Shown here: positions 9,016 to 15,299 of the stretch, piece by piece | Layout of the letters: the number at the start of each line of letters is the position of its first letter | Position numbering within the stretch: the first letter of the stretch is position 1 | Origin: Pontibacter flavimaris | GTDB lineage: Bacteria > Bacteroidota > Bacteroidia > Cytophagales > Hymenobacteraceae | NCBI RefSeq assembly: GCF_001907195.1 | Contig: NZ_LVWA01000003.1 | Location: 372,001-436,000, forward strand | DNA length: 64,000 nt | Reading direction: 5' to 3' | Position numbers and translations under genes: made by a program | Notes under the pieces: model-generated | The model's database searches: none | The model's input: only the letters and a program-made list of their open reading frames with translations | Told to the model about the DNA's origin: nothing

Positions 9016-9561
9016 AGCTGATGCGGTTAAACAAAGTATAAACGCAGGTTAAATTATGATCACCCCTGATTTGGATGCATAGCAAAGTATAAAGCAAACT
9101 ATACTATGTTCTTTCTAGCTGGCCGGTAACCTTTGCGCAGATGGGAGTTACGTATGAAGTATAGGAATATGTGGAAGCCGTTTTTTTAAAGTAAGTCTTT
9201 GGACTTGTTACTTTCTATAAAGTCGGATTTACACCATAAAGTCCGGTTTACAACCTGACTTGCTTGGAGATTTATACTTTAGTTATACTTGCTGTTCCGG
9301 ACTTCCCTGCCCAGAGCTTTGCCTGTTGCGGACTTCGAAGTCTGCAGCAGGTCGTACTTTTATACTTCGTCCTTACTTCCATAGCCGCCCTAGATCTCAT
9401 TTCGATTACTCTTGAGGCGAGAGCCGAAGAGAGCCAGCACAGCTGTGAGATATTATCTCTATAGAATGTCGGATAGATCTCTCGCCCTGCTCGAGATGAC
9501 AATAAAGTATAGCAACAAGTATAATTCTCTTCTCTGCGGGGGTAGATTTATACTTGTAGGT

Positions 9562-9577
9562 ACAGGTCGCGACCTGT
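9562..9577. repeat. Perfect 16-nt palindrome ACAGGTCG|CGACCTGT
   Basis: Self-complementary sequence inside the repeat-rich gap. It may be a dispersed repeat core or an operator; nothing nearby decides between them. Confidence 0.5.
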
Positions 9578-9632
9578 CCGCGCGAGAACTGCAGCTATGG
9601 AATTTATACTTTGGCAAAAGTAATTACAAGCT

Positions 9633-9667
9633 CCCTCCCCTGTTTTTAGGGGAGGGTTGGGGAGGGG
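9633..9667. repeat. C-rich/G-rich hairpin repeat
   Basis: CCCTCCCCT (9633-9641) pairs with AGGGGAGGG (9648-9656), and a second G-rich half TTGGGGAGGGG follows. From memory, near-identical sequence is scattered between genes in many Bacteroidota and other genomes, so a dispersed repeat is likely. Confidence 0.45.
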
Positions 9668-9705
9668 TTATACTTTGGCTGGGGTGCTTGGACGTGGTCC
9701 CGCGC

Positions 9706-10170
9706 CTACTCCTTCACAAACAGCCGCTTATCGAACTCAAAAAGTATGGTCTCCACCACTTTAACCTGGTGAAAGTCCGCATGGCGCGGGTTTACGAGGA
9801 AGTTAAAGTTGCCCTGCACGGTGGCCGAGGGTACTTTCAGCACCAGCTGCCCGGCTTCCTGCACAAAGGCGTCTCCTATCTCCTGGGTGCTGTTGGCGTG
9901 CGGAAAGGACTTCCAATCTGGCGGCAGGTCTGCCTCTGACAGTTCTTTTATACTTGCTGTGTCCGGTATCTCGATGCGGACGAGGTAGTAATCCTTGGGT
10001 ATGATGCCCAGCGGCATGTGCACGGCAATTTCCACGGTGCACAGGGCAATGGACTCGCTGGTGTAAAGTATGGCGGTGCCTTTGCTGTTCCAGCGGCCGC
10101 CGGCAATCTCCGCCCCGCGCCCCGAAAGGTCGTTGCGGTACGGGCCTCTGCTGAGGCGGTACACGATCAT
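9706..10170 (-). CDS. RES-domain toxin of a type II toxin-antitoxin pair
   Basis: 154 residues, full length for a RES domain. The family's Arg, Glu and Ser are visible as Arg26 (GGRWNSKG), Glu47 (LCTVEIAVH) and Ser115 (VPSATVQG), with Tyr36 in LYTSES. Characterised RES toxins attack NAD+ (phosphorolysis in MbcT) or ADP-ribosylate targets (ParT). It lies directly downstream of its antitoxin with a 4-bp ATGA overlap at 10167-10170, so the two are translationally coupled. It borders the repeat-rich gap, as mobile or addictive loci often do. Confidence 0.88.
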   Translation of the reverse strand: MIVYRLSRGPYRNDLSGRGAEIAGGRWNSKGTAILYTSESIALCTVEIAVHMPLGIIPKDYYLVRIEIPDTASIKELSEADLPPDWKSFPHANSTQEIGDAFVQEAGQLVLKVPSATVQGNFNFLVNPRHADFHQVKVVETILFEFDKRLFVKE

Positions 10171-10595
10171 GCCAGCACGCCGTGTTCTATGCGCGTCAGT
10201 TCATCGCGCAGCAAACCAATACCGAAGGTGCTGTCGAGCAGTTCTTTTGGTTTCAGGCCACCGAGCGCCACGTTCTTGGCCTCCAGCCAGGCATCAAAGT
10301 TAGCCTTGTCGCCGAACACCTCCGTGCCTTTGTTATACACCAGCGTTATTTCCAGTATCTTCTCGGAGTGCAGCGGGTCGAAGGTGCGCTTCTCTTTCTT
10401 GTAGCGCTGAAACGTGCGCTCCGACAGGTGCAGGAAATTAGACCACTCGCTCACGCTGAAAGGAATCTTATCGGCGATGTTCTGGAACAGGGCGTATTTG
10501 ATGCCCTCGCGCACCGTGCTGATGAGCATAAATACGTCTTTATCGTCTATCAGGCTGTAGCTCAGGCTGCTGTCTATACTTAAGGCTTGTCCCAT
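10167..10595 (-). CDS. Xre/MbcA/ParS-type antitoxin
   Basis: 142 residues. An Xre-like helix-turn-helix lies around residues 40-75 (FSVSEWSNFLHLSERTFQRYKKE). The C-terminal part (VFGDKANFDAWLEAKNVALGGLKPKELL...) is the MbcA/ParS toxin-binding domain that blocks the RES active site. First gene of the pair, so antitoxin is made before toxin. Its TATATTTG -7 box lies 21 bp upstream. Autoregulation by the HTH is expected from the family. Confidence 0.88.
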   Translation of the reverse strand: MGQALSIDSSLSYSLIDDKDVFMLISTVREGIKYALFQNIADKIPFSVSEWSNFLHLSERTFQRYKKEKRTFDPLHSEKILEITLVYNKGTEVFGDKANFDAWLEAKNVALGGLKPKELLDSTFGIGLLRDELTRIEHGVLA

Positions 10596-10616
10596 GGTGG
10601 TAGCGGTTTATACATT

Positions 10617-10624
10617 CAAATATA
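10617..10624 (-). promoter_or_regulatory. -7 box (TATATTTG) of the toxin-antitoxin operon
   Basis: Exact TAnnTTTG match on the minus strand, 21 bp before the antitoxin ATG. A TTG lies about 24 bp further upstream, slightly far for the usual 19-21 bp spacing. Confidence 0.5.
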
Positions 10625-10756
10625 CGAAACTTGTCTAAATAAAAACGTCAATTGTCGCAAATTAATTCCTGTCCACTCCCTCCCTTTCCTAAAATCCAGA
10701 CGTTGTACTAAAATTTACGTAGGGGCGTTAGTAAATCAAACCAGTAAAAGTATAAA

Positions 10757-11488
10757 ATGCGACAGTGGATAGCAGCGGCAGGATTAATGGCAATGGGGTT
10801 GAGTGGTTGTAACATGCAAAATGCCCTTACCGAAAACCATCAGCCCCAGCAGCGGCCCAGGCTTACGATGCAGGAAGTGATTCCGCCCATGGCACCCGCC
10901 ACGCCGGAGGCCGTGGCGCAGCAGAACAAGTTCCTGAAGGAGAATACCGACCGGTTCAAAAGTCGCCAGATGGCCGGTAAGTATTATGTGCTGCAGGCAA
11001 AGCGCACGTTTAACGAGGAAAAGCTCGACTCAGCGATTGTTTTCTTCAACCGCGCCTGGCTGATGGACCGCAACAACAACGAGATCTACTGGGGCTACGG
11101 GCTGGTGTACGGGCAGCAGCAGCAGTACGACAAGGCCCTCTACATACTTTACCGCGCCCTGGACAAGGACAAGGAAAACCCGCGCCTGCTCACCGACATC
11201 GCCACCACCCACCTGGCGCGCTTCTACCAGAAAAGCTCGCCGGAGGACCTGCAACAGAGCAAAAAGCTACTGGAGCGGGCCGTGCAGCTGCATCCCGATA
11301 ACGCCGCCGATACCTTCTACAAACTGGCCGTGAACAGCTACTACCTCTATGACTTTGCCCAAGCCTGGGACTACCTGCACCAGAGCATCCGCCAGGACAG
11401 GACAAAGGAAGATAAACAGTTGATTTCGGCCTTGCTGCAGCATGAGCGCGACCCGGAGGGAATTTATACGTCGCAACGGAAGCGGTAA
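10757..11488 (+). CDS. TPR lipoprotein, paralogue of the next gene
   Basis: 243 residues. The lipoprotein signal ends MGLSGC (Cys18). Residues 70-220 form TPR helices (SAIVFFNRAWLMDRNNNEIYWGYGLVYG, KALYILYRALDKDKENPRLL). It shares phrases with the protein at 11603-12319: FN-AWL, the IYWGYGLV/TYWAFGLV pair and AWDYLH-S near the C-terminus. The two are thus a diverged tandem duplicate, one lipidated and one soluble. The AAAGTATAAA motif lies immediately before the ATG. Function unknown; a scaffold role is inference. Confidence 0.8.
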   Translation: MRQWIAAAGLMAMGLSGCNMQNALTENHQPQQRPRLTMQEVIPPMAPATPEAVAQQNKFLKENTDRFKSRQMAGKYYVLQAKRTFNEEKLDSAIVFFNRAWLMDRNNNEIYWGYGLVYGQQQQYDKALYILYRALDKDKENPRLLTDIATTHLARFYQKSSPEDLQQSKKLLERAVQLHPDNAADTFYKLAVNSYYLYDFAQAWDYLHQSIRQDRTKEDKQLISALLQHERDPEGIYTSQRKR

Positions 11489-11602
11489 CTTGCAAGTAAA
11501 GCGCGGCTGTGTTACTTTTATACGATGACGGCACAACGTATGAACGCCGGTCCTGCTGCCCAAAACCGCGGCAGCTCATCCCCGAAAGTATAAACAGCAG
11601 TT

Positions 11603-12319
11603 ATGAAAAGAATCCTTTTAGCCGCCGTGGCCCTTCTCTGCGCCACCACCCTCAGCCTTGCCCAAGAGCAGGCAGCCGAGCTCAGCCCGAAAGTGCTGCC
11701 CATGTTCGGCGAAAAGCAGAAGACGGAGGCGGAGCAGAAGCAGGACGAGAAATTCCTGACCAGCTGCGACAAAAACTTTACCGACCGTCTGGAGGCCAGC
11801 AAATTCTTTATGGAGCGCGGCTGGGAGTACCTCAACGGCGGGCAGGTGGACACGGCCATGTACCGCTTTAACCTGGCCTGGCTCCTGAACCCGGGTAACA
11901 AGGACACCTACTGGGCCTTTGGCCTGGTAACCTCCGCCCGCGGCAACCAACCGCTTGCCATCAGCATGTATGAGAAGGCGCTGGCGCTGGATGCAAAGAA
12001 CTCGCTCCTGCTGTCGGATGCGGCCGCGGCTTACCTGGCCGTTTACAACGAGAAAAAGAAGAAAAAGGACCTGAAGAAGGCCGCTGCTTACCTGGCCACC
12101 GCCACGGCTGCAGATCCCAACAACGCCTATGCGCTCTACAACCTCTCGAAGGTGAAGTACCAGGAGAAGAAGTATGACGCGGCCTGGGATTACCTGCACA
12201 AGAGCCGCACCCTGGACATGGCGCAGATCGACTATACCTATATCCTGGAACTGACGGAAAAAATGCCCGACCCACAGGGCTTCTTCAACGCATCCGCCCC
12301 GGATAGTGCAGCGAACTAA
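11603..12319 (+). CDS. Secreted TPR protein, paralogue of the upstream lipoprotein
   Basis: 238 residues with a signal peptide (MKRILLAAVALLCATTLSLAQ). It has TPR helices from residue 70 on (YRFNLAWLLNPGNKDTYWAFGLV, ISMYEKALALDAKNSLLLSD), a Lys-rich turn (KKKKKD) and a C-terminal AWDYLHKSRTLD shared with the upstream gene. It lies 114 bp after that gene on the same strand and carries the only terminator, so the two may be cotranscribed. It probably acts in the periplasm; the partner is unknown. Confidence 0.8.
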   Translation: MKRILLAAVALLCATTLSLAQEQAAELSPKVLPMFGEKQKTEAEQKQDEKFLTSCDKNFTDRLEASKFFMERGWEYLNGGQVDTAMYRFNLAWLLNPGNKDTYWAFGLVTSARGNQPLAISMYEKALALDAKNSLLLSDAAAAYLAVYNEKKKKKDLKKAAAYLATATAADPNNAYALYNLSKVKYQEKKYDAAWDYLHKSRTLDMAQIDYTYILELTEKMPDPQGFFNASAPDSAAN

Positions 12320-12322
12320 AAT

Positions 12323-12358
12323 AATAATCCCTGGCCCCACGGCCGGGGATTATTGTTA
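12323..12358 (+). terminator. Terminator after the TPR pair
   Basis: AATAATCCCTGGCC pairs with GGCCGGGGATTATT (14 bp, one G-U) around a CCAC loop. The symmetric AT ends would work in both directions, though the following T run is short. Confidence 0.7.
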
Positions 12359-12424
12359 GCCCTAAAGCATAAAATCCGCAAGAATCGGGTTGAAAGTATA
12401 AGGCGGATTTTAGTACTTGCCCCA

Positions 12425-13303
12425 ATGAACACGCATTACGAGACCGTAGCCAGGGCACTGGCCTACATCCGCCAAAACACAGCACAGCAACCTACCTTAG
12501 ACGAGGTGGCGGCGCACGTGCACCTGAGCGCGCAACATTTCCAGCGCGTTTTTACTGAGTGGGCTGGCGTCAGTCCCAAAAAGTTTCTGCAGTACCTCTC
12601 GCTGCAGCACGCCAAAAAAGTACTCACGCAAAGCGCTTCCCTGCTGGAGGCGAGCTATCACACTGGCCTCTCCGGCAGCAGTCGACTCCACGATTTGTTT
12701 GTCAGCATCGAAGGTATGACGCCCGGGCAGTATAAAAACCACGGAGAGCGGCTGCAGCTGAAGTATAGCCTCGGCAACTGCCAGTTCGGGCCATACCTGG
12801 TCGCCTCCACGGATAAAGGCATTTGCCACCTGCACTTTTACCAGAACGCCGAACAGGCACTGTATGAGCTGCAGCAAGCCTGGCCCAAGGCGGAATTGGT
12901 AAAGCAAGAGGCAAGTATACACCAGCAGGTACAGGCATTCTTCCAAAACACCCTCACCCCGGATGCTAACCGCATCCGACTGCACCCGAGCGGCACGCCT
13001 TTTCAGCTGAAAGTATGGGAGGCGCTGCTGCGCATCCCGGAAGGTCACCTTTGCTCCTACGCCAGCCTGGCACAACGTATAGGCCAGCCAAGCGCCAGCC
13101 GCGCCGTGGGCACCGCCATTGGCAGCAACCCCATCGGCTTCCTTATCCCCTGCCACCGGGTCATTAAAAGCGTGGGCGGCATTGGCGAGTACCGCTGGGG
13201 CAGCGAGCGCAAAATGGCCATGATCGGCTGGGAAGCAGCGGCAAGTATAAAAGCTGGCGAGGAACCGCAGCAGCAATACGCACTGAATTTCGGCAGCAGT
13301 TAA
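12425..13303 (+). CDS. Ada-like O6-methylguanine-DNA methyltransferase with AraC-type HTH
   Basis: 292 residues from the ATG at 12425; the frame is open further upstream, but that part overlaps the terminator. Residues 1-110 form an AraC-type double HTH (TLDEVAAHVHLSAQHFQRVF). Residues 200-270 form the methyltransferase domain with the acceptor motif FLIPCHRVIKS, whose Cys takes the alkyl group irreversibly. The Ada N-terminal zinc domain with the phosphotriester-sensing Cys is absent, so methylation-dependent activation as in E. coli Ada is not expected. It contains several AAGTATA copies encoding Ser-Ile. Confidence 0.9.
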   Translation: MNTHYETVARALAYIRQNTAQQPTLDEVAAHVHLSAQHFQRVFTEWAGVSPKKFLQYLSLQHAKKVLTQSASLLEASYHTGLSGSSRLHDLFVSIEGMTPGQYKNHGERLQLKYSLGNCQFGPYLVASTDKGICHLHFYQNAEQALYELQQAWPKAELVKQEASIHQQVQAFFQNTLTPDANRIRLHPSGTPFQLKVWEALLRIPEGHLCSYASLAQRIGQPSASRAVGTAIGSNPIGFLIPCHRVIKSVGGIGEYRWGSERKMAMIGWEAAASIKAGEEPQQQYALNFGSS

Positions 13304-13314
13304 AGGTTTTTTAC

Positions 13315-13322
13315 TATATTTG
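13315..13322 (+). promoter_or_regulatory. -7 box (TATATTTG) of the OmpA-family gene
   Basis: Exact TAnnTTTG match 34 bp upstream of the ATG at 13357 and just after the stop of the Ada-like gene, giving the OmpA gene its own promoter. No good -33 TTG is seen. Confidence 0.5.
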
Positions 13323-13356
13323 CTTACACCCTATTACAAATTTTTAGCTAAAGCAA

Positions 13357-14235
13357 ATGAGAAAACATCTATTCAAAGCCTCTATCCTACTGCTGGCTGG
13401 TAGCATGTCGCTTTCCTCGTGCGTGGTTTCCAAGAAGAAGTACGATGACCTGATGGCCCGCAAGAATTCTCTGGAGGTAGACAAGGCAGGACTGCAGCAG
13501 GAAAAATCAACCCTGGAGCAGCAGAAAGCCGACCTGGAGGCGGCAAAGGCAAGCCTGGAGGAAGAGCGCGCGAAACTGGAGCAACAGAAACGCGAGTATG
13601 AGGAAAGCCTGGCCAAGGCCCTGAAGGAAGGAAAGTCGCTGGGCGAGAGCCTGAACATGAGCAAATCGCAGATCGATAGGCTGAATGCCGACCTGAAAGC
13701 CCGCGAGGCAAGGCTGGCGGAGCTGCAGCGCATCCTGGATGAGAAAGATGCTGCCGTGGCCAACCTGCGCAACCGCGTGAGCAAGGCCCTGCTTGGCTTC
13801 AATGACAAAGACCTGACCATTGATGTGCGCAATGGCAAAGTATACGTATCGCTGGCCGAGCAGCTGCTGTTCAACTCCGGCTCCACCAAGGTAGACCCCA
13901 AAGGCGTGGACGCCCTGCGCAAGCTGGCTTCCGTGCTGAAGGAGCAGCAGGACGTGAACGTGCTGGTAGAGGGCCACACGGATGATGTGCCGATAGCCAG
14001 GGGCACCGTGGGCATGCAGGACAACTGGGACCTGAGCGTGCTCCGCGCCACCGAGATCACCCGCATCCTGGCCAACGCCGGCGTAGACCCTACCCGCGTG
14101 ACGCCATCAGGCCGCTCGAAGTACGTGCCGCTGGATGAGGCCAAGACGAAGGAGGCCCGCCAGAAAAACCGCCGCACCGAGATCATCCTGACTCCGAAAC
14201 TTGACGAGCTGTTCAAGATCCTGGAGACAACCTAA
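13357..14235 (+). CDS. OmpA-family lipoprotein with long coiled coil
   Basis: 292 residues. The lipoprotein signal ends MSLSSC (Cys22). Residues about 27-145 are a heptad-rich coiled coil (repeated LEEER/KLEQQKRE patterns). Residues 160-285 are an OmpA C-terminal domain with the peptidoglycan-contact motif VEGHTDDVPI and the later QKNRRTEIIL. It should tether the outer membrane, through its lipid, to peptidoglycan through the OmpA domain, with the coiled coil as spacer. It is monocistronic and closed by a terminator. Confidence 0.9.
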   Translation: MRKHLFKASILLLAGSMSLSSCVVSKKKYDDLMARKNSLEVDKAGLQQEKSTLEQQKADLEAAKASLEEERAKLEQQKREYEESLAKALKEGKSLGESLNMSKSQIDRLNADLKAREARLAELQRILDEKDAAVANLRNRVSKALLGFNDKDLTIDVRNGKVYVSLAEQLLFNSGSTKVDPKGVDALRKLASVLKEQQDVNVLVEGHTDDVPIARGTVGMQDNWDLSVLRATEITRILANAGVDPTRVTPSGRSKYVPLDEAKTKEARQKNRRTEIILTPKLDELFKILETT

Positions 14236-14264
14236 GCAGCGCCTCGTGCAAGTATAAAATGCAG

Positions 14265-14295
14265 CAGCCAGCTCCTATAAAGAGCTGGCTGTTTT
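14265..14295 (+). terminator. Terminator after the OmpA-family gene
   Basis: A perfect 10-bp stem (CAGCCAGCTC with GAGCTGGCTG) with a seven-base loop and TTTT, 30 bp after the stop. A copy of the AAGTATAAAA motif lies between stop and stem. Confidence 0.85.
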
Positions 14296-14374
14296 GCATT
14301 CGGCTCAATTTATACTTTGCAGGCCATACAGCCTTGCCCTGGGGAGATTTTTCTGATCAGGAGAGACCAGGCTT

Positions 14375-14392
14375 TATACTTATACTTATACT
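14375..14392. repeat. Three tandem TATACT units
   Basis: Six-base unit repeated three times without interruption, giving three overlapping TATACTT copies between the OmpA and DUF2062 genes. It is the densest local cluster of the genome-wide motif in this window. Confidence 0.7.
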
Positions 14393-14465
14393 TATGATTT
14401 TATGCTCCGCTACCGGCCATAAATATACCTGCAGGCCAGCGGGGGAATTTAATCCGGGGAATTAC

Positions 14466-15038
14466 TTAAGGAAGGGAATGCTCTGCCTCCAACGCCACAC
14501 CTTCCCCCTCCACCACCACAGGCGAAGGTTTCGGCAGCACCCGCTGCAGCACCGGCTGAAGTATAAAGTATAACCCTACACCCACAGGGATGGAAAGTAT
14601 GGCCCAGGCGGCAACGCCCGCCAGGTTTGCCATCCAAAGTTTACCGATCGCGTCCAGCCAGTCATCCTGAAACATGGTCTGCATCTCCTCCAGCGTCAGC
14701 CGCAGCTCGCCCAGCCCGAAAAAGGAAATACCCAGTCGGATAAACGGAAGAGCCAGAAGTAGCTGCAGGGGCTGCACCAGGTAACTCACCAGCACCGTGG
14801 CCGCAATGTTCAGCCGGAAGCGGGCCGCCACGGCAGTAGCCAGGACCGTCGCCACGCCAAGCGCAGGCACCACCCCGATCACACTGCCTGCCGCCACGGT
14901 GGCCGAGAGGCTACGCGCCGTCATGCCCTGCCGCAGCAGGTTAGAGACCGGCTGCACCAGCTTTCGTCTCAGAAAATCGGATATGACACTGTAGGTGGCC
15001 ACGAGAGGTAAATTTAAAAGTATAGGGTGTTGCTGCAT
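14466..15038 (-). CDS. DUF2062-type small membrane protein
   Basis: 190 residues. Hydrophobic segments lie around residues 45-70 (VAAGSVIGVVPALGVATVLATAVAA, split here by Gly), 78-100 and 135-165. The pattern GSVIGVVPALG...TVLATAVAARFRLNIAATV is typical of the DUF2062 family of inner-membrane proteins with no known function. Terminal segments are charged and probably cytoplasmic. It is alone on its strand, with no visible operon partner. Confidence 0.75.
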   Translation of the reverse strand: MQQHPILLNLPLVATYSVISDFLRRKLVQPVSNLLRQGMTARSLSATVAAGSVIGVVPALGVATVLATAVAARFRLNIAATVLVSYLVQPLQLLLALPFIRLGISFFGLGELRLTLEEMQTMFQDDWLDAIGKLWMANLAGVAAWAILSIPVGVGLYFILQPVLQRVLPKPSPVVVEGEGVALEAEHSLP

Positions 15039-15299
15039 ACGGGAAAAGCAGGTGGTCTGGCGAGCCGGGAGGGGCTGGACTCAGGCAGATCTTCTGCAGC
15101 TGCTTTTTATACGCTAGCGGGTATAAAAGTAACCTGTCCTGTAGCTATTTGTTTTAAGTATTTCTCCCCGGCTTTAACATCCTTCTAAAGCTACCACCCG
15201 CCACTGTTATTAATATTGAGAATATTTGATGGAGAGGTTAAACCAAGTTGTGACGCTGCTGTCTAAACACGCAGACTTACTATCACATTCACACCATTC

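Larger units (their letters stand above)
9240..9670. repeat. Intergenic mosaic of palindromes and iterated motifs
   Basis: The 700-bp gap 9004-9705 holds no credible gene. It contains about a dozen AAGTATA/TATACTT copies, a 30-nt near-palindrome at 9322-9351 centred on GACTTCGAAGTC, and a segment at 9390-9500 whose ends carry related words (AGATCTC... and AGATCTCTCG..CTCGAGATGACAA). It also has a perfect 16-nt palindrome at 9562-9577 and a C-rich/G-rich hairpin at 9633-9667. This resembles a cluster of short dispersed intergenic repeats (REP- or MITE-like), but copy number elsewhere in the genome is unknown. Confidence 0.5.

Noticed and set aside
9412..9939. 175-codon plus-strand frame between the repeat hotspot and the RES gene
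   Set aside because: Half of it is antisense to the RES toxin and the rest crosses palindromic repeats.
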